From assembly GCA_036821645.1 (NCBI GenBank), contig DAISJD010000024.1, positions 1 to 33,109 of the forward strand: a stretch of 33,109 bases of DNA. Direction: 5' to 3'. Below, in pieces: positions 1 to 7,656 of this stretch (positions within the stretch are counted from its first letter, which is position 1; each line of letters opens with the position of its first letter). A model generated the notes under the pieces. It worked only from the letters and a program-made list of their open reading frames with translations. It had not been told where the DNA came from and did no database searches. The translations under genes and the position numbers were made by a program. Origin of the DNA: DAISJD01 sp036821645 (lineage in GTDB: Bacteria > Pseudomonadota > Alphaproteobacteria > ATCC43930 > CGMCC-115725).

Positions 1-781
1 GCCACGCCTCGGCCAGCGCGGGGCTTTGTCCTTGATTGAGCAGCGAGACGGCGCAGCGGGCCGGGACGAACCGGGGATCGCCCCAACTCAAACTTTCGAC
101 CTGGCGCAGACCGGCGAACCGTCCATCGGCGGCAAGCATCAGGTCGTCCGGCCCGCATCGGGTGAGAAAGGCAAGCGACGGGGTTTGATCGAGATGACGG
201 ATCAGCGGGAAAAAACGCCGTTCGACCTCATCGACGCAAGCCTCGTCCATAACCCGATTGCGCCGGATCTGATCGCGTGCCCGATGCAGCAAATCGGCCA
301 ACGTATCGGACCAACGCAGAAACGGGGCGCGTTCGGGGGCGTCGGCTTCGCCGAACCGACCGGCACTGGGCAAGGCGGCGATTGTCGCCTGGAGAGCCGC
401 CAATTCACCGGCAAGCCGCCCTTGGGCACGCGTGTCGAGGGCGCTATGAACGGCGGTCAGCGTTTGGCCGATCATCCAGCCTTGGATGAGATAGGGAAAT
501 TCCGATGTCAGGTCTCTCGCAATCAGTTTCGGCATGGCGATGCCGAGGGCTTGCAGGTGATCGGACCAAAAGGCGGCACCGGCCAAAATTTCCCGATCGT
601 CCGGCAAACCGAGGCGGACCACGACCCGCCTGCCATCGGTCAGGCTGACGCCGAAGACCGGATGGCGTTTGCCGTGGAGATCGTTGACCGAGGCAACGCC
701 GCCATTCATCGTCGCTTCGACCACGGCGGCAGCCAGAAACGCATCGGGACCGACTTCTAGAGGTGGGTGGTGACGAGCCAG
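1..781 (-). CDS. APH-fold phosphotransferase-like protein with lost catalytic residues (partial)
   Basis: The frame is open from the window edge back to an in-frame TGA at 796-794, so the C-terminus is missing. No ATG lies near the N-terminus. A CTG at 781-779 sits 7 nt after GAGAGGA (795-789) and is my preferred start; an internal GTG or ATG about 25 codons later is possible. The translation follows the aminoglycoside/choline kinase fold: an N-lobe with VFGVSLTDGRRVVVRLGLP, a hinge-like PYLIQGWMIGQTL, a helix LAGELAALQ, and a C-lobe ending SWGDPRF. Where the family has HGDxxxxN, this protein has LTRCGPDD, and the later Mg-binding Asp (family VID) is Gln (LRQ). It therefore looks like a pseudokinase, perhaps a binding or scaffold protein. 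It is divergent from prpE. Family assignment is by motif reading; function is unknown. Confidence 0.6.
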   Translation of the reverse strand, partial: MARHHPPLEVGPDAFLAAAVVEATMNGGVASVNDLHGKRHPVFGVSLTDGRRVVVRLGLPDDREILAGAAFWSDHLQALGIAMPKLIARDLTSEFPYLIQGWMIGQTLTAVHSALDTRAQGRLAGELAALQATIAALPSAGRFGEADAPERAPFLRWSDTLADLLHRARDQIRRNRVMDEACVDEVERRFFPLIRHLDQTPSLAFLTRCGPDDLMLAADGRFAGLRQVESLSWGDPRFVPARCAVSLLNQGQSPALAEAW

Positions 782-1011
782 AACGAAATCCTCTCAAGGT
801 GCCGACTATCGAGGCACCAAAATCGTATCGCCATCCATGCTGAGCGATGAATAACCGCAAATTCTTTACACAGACTGGCTTTCATCTGCAATGCAAGAGA
901 GACGAAAGTCCAGGCAGTATCGGGCACCCGGCTCAAGGCATGATAACGGTATGATAAAAGCGTGCGGGCCTAAGGCCTGTGCGCCCAAATATTGGGAGGA
1001 ATGCACGGATC

Positions 1012-2928
1012 ATGAGTCTCGATTCTGCGGCGGCCCGCACCGCCTATCAGGCCCTGTGCCATCGTGCTCTGCACGATAAAGAAGCGTTTTGGGCCGAGGC
1101 GGCATCGGCGCTCGAATGGACACGCCCATACGAGCGGGTCTTCGACGACAGCAATCCGCCCTTCTATCGTTGGTTCACCGGCGGCGGGTTCAATATTTGC
1201 TTCAACGCCCTCGACCGTCATGTGCGCAATGGGGCGGGCGAGCGTGTTGCCCTTATCCATGAAAGCCCGATTACGGGAACCCAGCGGAAATTTACCTATC
1301 GCCAATTGCTGGATGCCGTCGCGCACTTTGCCGGTGCCTTGGCCCGATTGGGGGTCGAGAAGGGTGATCGGGTCGTGATCTATATGCCGATGGTGCCGGA
1401 AGCCGCTATTGCCATGTTGGCTTGCGCCCGTCTTGGTGCCATCCATTCCGTCGTATTCGGCGGATTTGCCGCCAAGGAACTGGCGACCCGGATCGATGAT
1501 GCGAAGCCGAAACTCGTGATTTCCGCCTCATGCGGGATCGAGCCGAACCGCATCGTCGCCTATAAGCCGCTGCTCGATGAAGCGATCGCTCTCGCTCAGT
1601 CGAAACCCGCCCATTGTGTGATCTTGCAACGGGTGCAGCAGGCCGCCCAGATGGTGCCGGGGCGCGACATCGATTGGCAGGATGCCCTGGCAGGGGCGGA
1701 GCCCGCCCCAGTTGCCGATACGCTGGCGACGGACCCCCTCTATGTCCTTTACACGTCCGGCACGACCGGTATGCCGAAGGGCGTGGTGCGCGATCACGGG
1801 GGCTATGCCGTCGCCCTGAACTGGAGCTTGCCCAATATTTTCGGTCTTGCCCCCGGCGGCGTGATGTTTTCCGCTTCGGATGTCGGGTGGGTGGTGGGCC
1901 ATACCTATATCGTCTATGGCCCGCTGCTCCATGGCTGCACCTCGATTCTCTATGAGGGCAAGCCCGTCGGCACGCCCGATGCGGGGGCCTTCTGGCGTGT
2001 CGTGCGCGAGCATAAGGTCGAAGTTCTGTTCACGGCCCCCACGGCCTTGCGGGCAATTCGGCGGGAAGATCCCGAGGGTCTGTTTGCGAAATCGGAGTCG
2101 CTTGCCCCGTTGCGCGGGCTTTATATGGGGGGGGAACGGTGTGACCCCAGTACGCTTGCTTGGTGCGAGCAGACTTTGGGCGTCGTGGTGGTCGACAATT
2201 GGTGGCAAACGGAAACGGGATGGCCGATTTGCGCTAATTTACAAGGGGTTGCCCCCTTGCCGATCAAGCCTGGATCGCCGAGTTGCGCCGTGCCGGGGTG
2301 GGATATTCACGTGGTGGATAATAATGGTACCCCCTTGCCGCCGGGCGAGATCGGCAATCTGGTGATCAAACTGCCCTTGCCGCCCGGTGCCTTGCCCAGC
2401 TTGTGGAATCAGGACGACCGGTTCGTGAAATCCTATCTTTCGGCCTTTCCCGGCTATTATCAGACGGGGGATGCCGGGGTGATGGATGAAGAGGGTTATA
2501 TCTTCGTGATGACCCGGACCGATGACATCATCAATGTCGCGGCCCACCGTCTGTCGACCGGCGGGATCGAAGAAGTGCTCTCGTCCCATCCCGATGTCGC
2601 CGAGTGTGCGGTGATCGGGGTGCGCGATGCTTTGAAGGGGCAGGTGCCGGTCGGCTTCGTGGTCCTAAAACAAGGGGCGACGGCAACCCCGCAGGAAATC
2701 GAACGCGACATGATCCAAAGGGTCCGGGACAAGATCGGCCCCGTCGCCAGTTATCGGCGGACCTTGGTGGTCGATCGCTTGCCAAAAACCCGTTCCGGCA
2801 AGATCCTGCGTCAGGTGATGCGCGGCATTGCCGACGGGCAAGCGGTACCCGTGCCGCCCACCATCGAAGATCCCGCCGTTTTGGAAGAAATCAGAACGCT
2901 GATCGACGGGGCAGGACTTCAGGAATAG
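1012..2928 (+). CDS. prpE: Propionyl-CoA synthetase (PrpE/ACSS3-type acyl-CoA ligase)
   Basis: An AMP-forming ligase of 638 residues that converts propionate (or a similar short acid), ATP and CoA into acyl-CoA in the cytoplasm. The start MSLDS follows GGGAGGA at 994-1000; upstream in-frame codons look non-coding. It has an N-terminal ACAS-type segment, the P-loop TSGTTGMPKG near residue 250, the long PrpE/ACSS3-type block GGYAVALNWSLPNIFGL and VGWVVGHTYIVYGPLLHG, the adenylation motif YYQTGD, and the C-terminal TRSGKILRQ near residue 595, whose Lys is the catalytic residue and is acetylated in this family. The block after the P-loop favours propionyl- over acetyl-CoA synthetase. It is monocistronic and followed by a strong terminator. 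No prpB, prpC or prpD genes are visible here. Acetate as the main substrate cannot be excluded. Confidence 0.88.
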   Translation: MSLDSAAARTAYQALCHRALHDKEAFWAEAASALEWTRPYERVFDDSNPPFYRWFTGGGFNICFNALDRHVRNGAGERVALIHESPITGTQRKFTYRQLLDAVAHFAGALARLGVEKGDRVVIYMPMVPEAAIAMLACARLGAIHSVVFGGFAAKELATRIDDAKPKLVISASCGIEPNRIVAYKPLLDEAIALAQSKPAHCVILQRVQQAAQMVPGRDIDWQDALAGAEPAPVADTLATDPLYVLYTSGTTGMPKGVVRDHGGYAVALNWSLPNIFGLAPGGVMFSASDVGWVVGHTYIVYGPLLHGCTSILYEGKPVGTPDAGAFWRVVREHKVEVLFTAPTALRAIRREDPEGLFAKSESLAPLRGLYMGGERCDPSTLAWCEQTLGVVVVDNWWQTETGWPICANLQGVAPLPIKPGSPSCAVPGWDIHVVDNNGTPLPPGEIGNLVIKLPLPPGALPSLWNQDDRFVKSYLSAFPGYYQTGDAGVMDEEGYIFVMTRTDDIINVAAHRLSTGGIEEVLSSHPDVAECAVIGVRDALKGQVPVGFVVLKQGATATPQEIERDMIQRVRDKIGPVASYRRTLVVDRLPKTRSGKILRQVMRGIADGQAVPVPPTIEDPAVLEEIRTLIDGAGLQE

Positions 2929-2955
2929 AGGGCTGCAGCCTAAGACAGAGGCATT

Positions 2956-2996
2956 GGCGGGGCGCGCCATCAAAGACGGTGCGCCCCGCCGGTTTT
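2956..2996 (+). terminator. Rho-independent terminator after prpE
   Basis: The 10-bp stem GGCGGGGCGC (2956-2965) pairs with GCGCCCCGCC (2981-2990), extended by three more pairs including one G-U. A loop of about 9 nt and TTTT at 2993-2996 follow. It lies 27 nt after the prpE stop and just before the convergent trcR stop. Confidence 0.85.
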
Positions 2997-2998
2997 GG

Positions 2999-3568
2999 TC
3001 ACGCGTCGCCTGCGTAATCCTGGTCTTGGTCGGCGGTGGGCTGCGGAAGGTGGCGGCGGGCCTGGAACACGGCCGCTTCAAGATCGGCTTGACTGCATAG
3101 ACCCAAGACCACGGGGTTGCGCGGCTTGATGTTGGGTGTATTCCAATGGCTGCGATCACGGACGGCGGCGATGGTCGGCTTCGTCGTGCCGATGAGCCGG
3201 GTCAATTGCGCCTCGGTCAATTCCGGGTGGTTTTTCAACAACCATGAAATAGCGTCGGGTTTATCTTGCCGCTTGGAAATCGGGGTGTATTTCGGGCTGC
3301 GGCTTTTGGTCGGCGGGATGATCGTTGCTTGGGGGGCCAAGCGCAGACGCAGCTTCGGATCGGCCTCGCAGCGGGCGATCTCTTGCTGAGTGACTTGACC
3401 ATTCAGGATCGGATCCAGCCCCTGCATCATGGTCGCAACCTCACCATCGGCAATCGCCTGGATCTCGAGGGAATGCAGCCCGCAGAACGCCGCGATCTGT
3501 TCAAAGGTCAACGAGGTATTCTCGACCAGCCATACGGCGGTGGCCTTGGGCATGAGGGGAAGCGCCAT
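2999..3568 (-). CDS. trcR: Cell cycle transcriptional regulator TrcR (DUF1013)
   Basis: A 189-residue protein matching the DUF1013 family, annotated in alphaproteobacteria as the cell-cycle regulator TrcR. Recognisable family stretches are MPKATAVWLVENTSLTFEQI and AAFCGLHSLEIQAIADGE at the N-terminus, a basic linker (KSRSPKYTPISKRQDKPDA), and a second helical block WLLKNHPELTEAQLTRLIGT followed by TKPTIAAVRDRSHWN, which reads like a helix-turn-helix. The start has GGAG about 10 nt upstream. It is convergent with prpE. Its upstream region holds a perfect 16-bp palindrome and a second dyad, which suggests regulated expression. The family link is clear; direct DNA targets cannot be read from the sequence. 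Confidence 0.9.
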   Translation of the reverse strand: MALPLMPKATAVWLVENTSLTFEQIAAFCGLHSLEIQAIADGEVATMMQGLDPILNGQVTQQEIARCEADPKLRLRLAPQATIIPPTKSRSPKYTPISKRQDKPDAISWLLKNHPELTEAQLTRLIGTTKPTIAAVRDRSHWNTPNIKPRNPVVLGLCSQADLEAAVFQARRHLPQPTADQDQDYAGDA

Positions 3569-3708
3569 ATTGCTTCAACTCCAGAAAACAAAAACAGCCG
3601 AGCATGCGGACCATCCCGCAGCTTTTGACGTATCGTGACAAAAACAGGTTTCGATCACGTGGAGACACCTGAGCGCGCTGCTCTGCGCGCCCGACACAAG
3701 ATCAAAAC

Positions 3709-3740
3709 GTGGTTTGCGATCGGTACCGATCGACAACCAC
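3709..3740. promoter_or_regulatory. 32-bp near-perfect palindrome, candidate operator of trcR
   Basis: The core CGATCGGTACCGATCG (3717-3732) is a perfect 16-bp palindrome. It is flanked by GTGGTT (3709-3714) and AACCAC (3735-3740), which also pair, with only 2 nt on each side mismatched. It lies about 140 nt before the trcR start, within the probable leader or promoter. It could bind a dimeric repressor or fold as an RNA hairpin. Confidence 0.5.
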
Positions 3741-3750
3741 GCTAAAACGA

Positions 3751-3785
3751 GGCGTGACCACCCTATATAATCGAGTGTTCACGCC
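3751..3785 (-). promoter_or_regulatory. Inverted repeat bracketing a possible trcR -10 region
   Basis: GGCGTGA (3751-3757) and TCACGCC (3779-3785) are perfect inverted repeats with a 21-nt spacer that contains TATATAAT. On the minus strand this AT tract could serve as the -10 of a trcR promoter, with transcription starting just before the palindrome at 3709-3740. No convincing -35 is present, so the promoter call is tentative. Confidence 0.3.
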
Positions 3786-3885
3786 GAGGGAAGTCTCCAG
3801 CGCAACGGGTCGGCTGCGCGTAGAATACGCACCAAACCCGCCGGACGATCCCGGCTTCCTTGCTTTTGGCGGCCAGAACGACGCC

Positions 3886-4884
3886 TCACGCGGTCAGGAT
3901 GATCTTGCCGATATGGGTCGAACTTTCCATCAACCTGTGCGCATCGGCGGCGGCGTGCAAAGGAAACGTGGCATGGACGATGGGTTTGATCTGCCCCGTT
4001 GCGACCATCGGCCAGACTCGTTTGCGCAATTGCCGGGCGATGGCCCCTTTTTCTTCGACCGACCGCGGGCGCAGGGTCGAGCCGGTAAGGGTGAGGCGTT
4101 TGCGCATCACGAGCCCCATATCGATCTCGACCTTGGCCCCGCGTAGGAAGGCGATATTGACGATCGTGCCCTGAAAGGCCGCGGCTGCGATGTTGCGTTG
4201 GACATAATCGCCGCCGACCATATCGAGGATGAGATCGACCCCTTGTCCGCCGGTCAATTCTTTGGTCACAGCAACGTAATCTTCGGTTTTGTAGTCGATG
4301 CCCCGTTCCGCTCCCAGCATTTCGCAGGCCTTGGCCTTGTCCGGCGATCCCGCCGTGGCAAAGACGCGGGCTCCGATGGTTTTCGCCAATTGTATGGCGC
4401 AGACCCCGATGCCGCTGGTCCCGCCATGGATGAGGACGGTATCGCCCGGTCGGCATTGGCCGATATCCATCAGATTGGCCCAGACCGTAAAGAATGTTTC
4501 CGGCAGACTCGCCGCTTCGATCAGGCTGAGGCCGAATGGCACCGGCAGGCATTGTACGGCGGGGGCTACGGCATATTCGGCATACCCGCCGCCGGCCAAC
4601 AGGGCGCAGACCGGATCGCCGGGATTGAAGCCATGGGCCATTGGCCCCGCCGCGATCACGGTGCCTGCGACTTCGAGTCCCGGCAGATCGCTCGCCCCCG
4701 GCGGGGCCGGATAATGGCCTAGCCGTTGGATGACATCCGGACGGTTGACCCCTGATGCTGCGACATGGATAAGCAATTCTCCCGGCCCCGGTTGGGGTAC
4801 CGGACGCGTGACCGGGCGCAGAACGTCCGGCCCCCCCGGCACGGTGATTTCAATGGCTGTCATGGTGGCGGGCAAGGACGACAT
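3886..4884 (-). CDS. NAD(P)H-quinone oxidoreductase, zinc-free MDR family (PIG3-like)
   Basis: A 332-residue medium-chain dehydrogenase/reductase predicted to reduce quinones or other electrophilic carbonyls with NADPH in the cytosol. The start MSSLPATM is chosen because GAGG lies 8 nt upstream; an ATG eight codons earlier has no such site. An N-terminal GroES-like domain (MTAIEITVPGGPDVLRP, GVNRPDVIQRLGHYP) is followed by the Rossmann fold with GDTVLIHGGTSGIGVCAIQLAK-like glycine motif near residues 140-160. Zinc-binding cysteines of alcohol dehydrogenases are absent. The NRPD and SGIG motifs fit the PIG3/TP53I3-type quinone oxidoreductases. It lies upstream of trcR on the same strand, but the 317-bp gap argues for separate transcription. 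Confidence 0.85.
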   Translation of the reverse strand: MSSLPATMTAIEITVPGGPDVLRPVTRPVPQPGPGELLIHVAASGVNRPDVIQRLGHYPAPPGASDLPGLEVAGTVIAAGPMAHGFNPGDPVCALLAGGGYAEYAVAPAVQCLPVPFGLSLIEAASLPETFFTVWANLMDIGQCRPGDTVLIHGGTSGIGVCAIQLAKTIGARVFATAGSPDKAKACEMLGAERGIDYKTEDYVAVTKELTGGQGVDLILDMVGGDYVQRNIAAAAFQGTIVNIAFLRGAKVEIDMGLVMRKRLTLTGSTLRPRSVEEKGAIARQLRKRVWPMVATGQIKPIVHATFPLHAAADAHRLMESSTHIGKIILTA

Positions 4885-5138
4885 GGGCGGGACCTCATGA
4901 GGGTTCAACAGGCGATGGAGATGTGCGTCCGAGGCGGTTCTGCATCCCGTGACGAAAGACGGACCCTTGTGGTAGCGGCATTGCGTCTTGGTGGCAACTA
5001 GGGCATGATGGATCCGTGACTGTTTTATGTCTTGAACCGAGTTGGTTGGAGTCGTCTCTGTTCATCCTGAATGAGCTGGTCGATGAGAACTGACGAATCT
5101 TCGTGCGTGGCATGCGATAAACAAATCCATACTGACGC
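4885..5138. other. Intergenic region between the oxidoreductase and rpsT
   Basis: A divergent intergenic stretch with no credible ORF. Its right part leads into the rpsT promoter at 5139-5168. I see no clear terminator or RNA gene in it. Confidence 0.5.
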
Positions 5139-5168
5139 TTGACGAAGGTGGTTCGAGAGCCGTATAAG
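5139..5168 (+). promoter_or_regulatory. Sigma-70-type promoter of rpsT
   Basis: TTGACG (5139-5144) and TATAAG (5163-5168) are separated by 18 nt, close to consensus. The -10 lies 44 nt before the rpsT start, which gives a short leader. Confidence 0.7.
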
Positions 5169-5212
5169 CCACAACCCTATTTCTAGTTTTGTTGCACGAG
5201 AGCATAGCCCCC

Positions 5213-5473
5213 ATGGCGAATCATAAGTCTGCTGAGAAGCGTTACCGTCAGACCCTGCGGCGCACCGAAGTGAACCGGGCGCGCGTTGGTCGGATCAGAA
5301 CCTTTGTCAAGAAGGTCGAACTGGCGATCGCTTCCGGCAACAAGGAAGAAGCAGTCGCAGCCTTTCAGGCGTGCCAGCCTGAATTGCAGCGCGGCGTGAC
5401 GAAGGGTGTTCTGCACCGTAATACCGCATCGCGGAAGATTTCCCGTCTTCACGCGCGGATCGTTGCCCTTTAA
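5213..5473 (+). CDS. rpsT: 30S ribosomal protein S20
   Basis: An 86-residue basic protein that binds 16S rRNA in the small subunit. The canonical start MANHKSAEKR is used; eight in-frame upstream codons (MLHESIAP) are unlikely to be translated. The C-terminal KGVLHRNTASRKISRLHARI is typical of S20. Placement just upstream of dnaA is common in alphaproteobacteria. It has its own promoter and is followed by a strong terminator, so it is separate from dnaA. The Shine-Dalgarno is weak (GAGAG, about 13 nt upstream), which would be compatible with autogenous translational control as known for S20 in other bacteria. Confidence 0.97.
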   Translation: MANHKSAEKRYRQTLRRTEVNRARVGRIRTFVKKVELAIASGNKEEAVAAFQACQPELQRGVTKGVLHRNTASRKISRLHARIVAL

Positions 5474-5487
5474 AAATCGCCAAAATT

Positions 5488-5517
5488 CCCAGAGACGATG
5501 ACCGTCTCTGGGTTTTT
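5488..5517 (+). terminator. Rho-independent terminator of rpsT
   Basis: CCCAGAGACG (5488-5497) pairs perfectly with CGTCTCTGGG (5503-5512) across the loop ATGAC and is followed by TTTTT. It is 14 nt after the rpsT stop. Confidence 0.93.
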
Positions 5518-5965
5518 GTTGTATTGCTGATCGTTGACTCAGTAATAGCCCTTGTTTTGTCTTGTTTTGACACAAGATTAACGCGCGTTTTTGATCGTCA
5601 TCGATTGTCTGTAGTTGCTCATTGTGCTTCACGCGGCTACCCTGAACGGAGTAGGCGTTATTACAGAGGATGACGATCTGTTCGTCAGGGACGGCGCACC
5701 AATCTTTGGCGATGTCTGTTCTTGGTTTAGTGGCGAATTCGTTTTTTTCTGACATTATCCTCTGCCGGTGTCGTCCCGGGCGCTTCTCTTGACGTCCGCC
5801 TCTCACCGTCGCCCGGTGGCGGCGGCTGTTTCACGGGGTGGATGCCGACGGCGCGCCGGTTAAAACGGTGGATGGGTTTCTTGTCTCTCGCGTGACAGGG
5901 TGTCACCCTTTCGGTAGGGTTGTCTGCCTTGCTTGACGCCTGCCTTTCTGGAGCACCGGGTGGTG
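5518..5965 (+). promoter_or_regulatory. dnaA upstream region
   Basis: About 450 bp with no credible gene. The left half is less GC-rich than its surroundings and contains a direct repeat of CTTGTTTTG near 5550-5570. I found no exact TTATCCACA DnaA box and no cluster of close matches, so there is no positive evidence that this is the chromosomal origin. A perfect dyad at 5892-5906 is the strongest regulatory candidate. No good -35/-10 pair stands out. Confidence 0.4.
5892..5906. promoter_or_regulatory. Perfect palindrome upstream of dnaA, candidate operator
   Basis: GTGACA (5892-5897), a 3-nt GGG centre and TGTCAC (5901-5906) form a perfect dyad about 60 nt before the dnaA start. The shape suits a dimeric transcription factor. 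Which protein binds cannot be read from the sequence. Confidence 0.4.
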
Positions 5966-7435
5966 ATGGCTGAGGCTTTTTCGGCGCATGATGAGCTCCT
6001 GCTGCTGCAATGGCAGCGCGTGAAGGCGCGTCTTCGCGAGGAGTTCGGCGAAGCCGCATATCGATCCTGGCTTTCTTCCCTGACCTTATCGAATTTAGCC
6101 GATGGGGCCGTCACCATCGAGGTGCCGACCCGGTTTTTGCGCGATTGGATCATGGCCCATTATGCCGATCGGATCCGGGCCTTGTGGATGGGCGAAAATC
6201 GTAGCGTCAGCCGGGTCGATATTCTGGTCGGTGAAAAGCCGACCGAAAGTTTGACCGATCTCGATGAATTCGATGTCGAAGGCGATGCCCGTCAGCCGAT
6301 CATGGACCTTGATCAAGAGGGCTCAGCCCCGTCTTTTGCGGTTGGCAATACCGTTTTATCCGGTCAGGCGGCTCTCCTCAACGACGGGGATCGCGAGATT
6401 GGCGGCCCGCTCGACGCCCGGCTGACGTTCGAGAATTTCGTGGTGGGCAAGCCCAACGAACTCGCCCATGCGGCTGCGCGACGCGTGGCGGAATCCGTGG
6501 TCGGGCCACAACATGTGGCCCCGTTCAATCCCTTGTTCCTCTATGGCGGGGTGGGGCTTGGCAAGACTCATTTGATGCATGCGATTGCATGGCATATCCG
6601 TATGCATAACCCATCGCGCCGTGTCATTTATCTATCGGCCGAAAAATTTATGTATCAGTTCATCAAGGCCCTGCGTTTCAAGGATACGATGGCCTTTAAG
6701 GAACAGTTTCGCTCGGTTGACGTCCTGATGATCGACGACGTTCAGTTCATCAGCGGCAAGGATTCGACCCAGGAAGAGTTTTTTCACACGTTCAATGCCT
6801 TGGTCGACCAAAACCATCAGGTCGTGATCTCCGCCGATAAGTCGCCATCCGATCTCGAGGGGATGGAAGAACGGATGAAATCTCGTCTCGGTTGGGGCCT
6901 TGTGGCGGATATTCATCCGACGACCTACGAGTTGCGGCTTGGGATTCTTCAGGCTAAGGCCGAACAGCGCCAAACGGAAATTCCGGCGAAGGTTCTCGAA
7001 TTTCTCGCCCATAAAATCACATCGAACGTCCGGGAATTGGAAGGGGCCTTGATCAGAATCGCGGCTCATTCCCAATTGGTCGGTCGGGCGATCACGTTGG
7101 AAAGTGCGCAGGATGTGTTGCACGATCTGCTGCGCGCCAACGATCGGCGGATTACGATCGAAGAAATTCAAAAATGCGTGGCCGAACATTTCAATATTCG
7201 GCTGGCCGATATGCATTCGGCGCGCCGCTCGCGCGCCGTCGCCCGTCCCCGTCAGGTCGCGATGTATTTGTGCAAGCAATTGACCGCCCGATCCCTGCCG
7301 GAAATCGGCCGGAAATTCGGTGGGCGCGACCATACGACGGTCATGCATGCCGTGCGCAAGGTCGATGAATTGCTCGAATCCGACAGTGCCATGGCCGAGG
7401 ATGTGGAGTTGTTGCGCCGCATGCTGGAAAATTGA
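5966..7435 (+). CDS. dnaA: Chromosomal replication initiator protein DnaA
   Basis: A 489-residue AAA+ ATPase that binds DnaA boxes at the origin and opens the duplex for replisome loading. Domain I (WQRVKARLREEFGEAAYRSWLSSL) is N-terminal, followed by a variable acidic linker. The AAA+ domain has Walker A GGVGLGKTH near residue 195, Walker B VLMIDDVQF near 253, and an arginine-containing MKSRLGWGL segment. Domain IV carries the signature RSLPEIGRKFGGRDHTTVMHAV near 440-460. The ATG at 5966 is used, but GTG codons at 5960 and 5963 are closer to GGAG (5950-5953) and may be the true start. The gene stands alone between the rpsT terminator and a 221-bp gap before dnaN. Confidence 0.97.
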   Translation: MAEAFSAHDELLLLQWQRVKARLREEFGEAAYRSWLSSLTLSNLADGAVTIEVPTRFLRDWIMAHYADRIRALWMGENRSVSRVDILVGEKPTESLTDLDEFDVEGDARQPIMDLDQEGSAPSFAVGNTVLSGQAALLNDGDREIGGPLDARLTFENFVVGKPNELAHAAARRVAESVVGPQHVAPFNPLFLYGGVGLGKTHLMHAIAWHIRMHNPSRRVIYLSAEKFMYQFIKALRFKDTMAFKEQFRSVDVLMIDDVQFISGKDSTQEEFFHTFNALVDQNHQVVISADKSPSDLEGMEERMKSRLGWGLVADIHPTTYELRLGILQAKAEQRQTEIPAKVLEFLAHKITSNVRELEGALIRIAAHSQLVGRAITLESAQDVLHDLLRANDRRITIEEIQKCVAEHFNIRLADMHSARRSRAVARPRQVAMYLCKQLTARSLPEIGRKFGGRDHTTVMHAVRKVDELLESDSAMAEDVELLRRMLEN

Positions 7436-7454
7436 GACCGCGCAAATTTTAAGT

Positions 7455-7500
7455 CTACACCACGATCTGATGCTGCCCTTTGAGGTTGGTCGTGGTATAG
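7455..7500. repeat. Inverted repeat between dnaA and dnaN
   Basis: CTACACCACGA (7455-7465) and TCGTGGTATAG (7490-7500) are inverted repeats over 11 positions with one mismatch, separated by 24 nt. There is no T-tract, so it is not a canonical terminator. It may be an operator or a leader hairpin of dnaN. Confidence 0.35.
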
Positions 7501-7656
7501 TGTCCGCCCGTTTGAGAGAACCGCCCCGCAGTTCATTCAGGCGTATGATTCATCCCTGGTTTCCGATTGCGCGCAGTGGTCGAGTGTCTTCACGCGCATG
7601 CGGATGCCGTTCCCGTTCTTGCCGAAGTGGCGCCTCTTGGTACGATACCTTAGATC

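Larger units (their letters stand above)
3569..3885. other. Non-coding region upstream of trcR
   Basis: This 317-bp gap separates trcR from the upstream quinone oxidoreductase on the same strand. It holds a GCGCGC hairpin (3673-3690), a 32-bp near-perfect palindrome (3709-3740), an inverted repeat around a TATATAAT tract (3751-3785), and a weak GCCGG/CCGGC hairpin (3840-3855) that could end the oxidoreductase transcript. I see no credible gene in it. Confidence 0.6.

Noticed and set aside
26..760. 244-codon open frame on the plus strand at the left edge
   Set aside because: It is antisense to the APH-fold frame, whose translation shows recognisable family motifs; this frame has none.
5183..5806. 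207-codon minus-strand frame across rpsT and the dnaA upstream region
   Set aside because: It runs antisense through rpsT and its terminator and resembles no family; no ribosome binding site is evident.
5518..5965. Chromosomal origin upstream of dnaA
   Set aside because: No exact DnaA boxes or cluster of near matches were found; in alphaproteobacteria the origin is often not next to dnaA.
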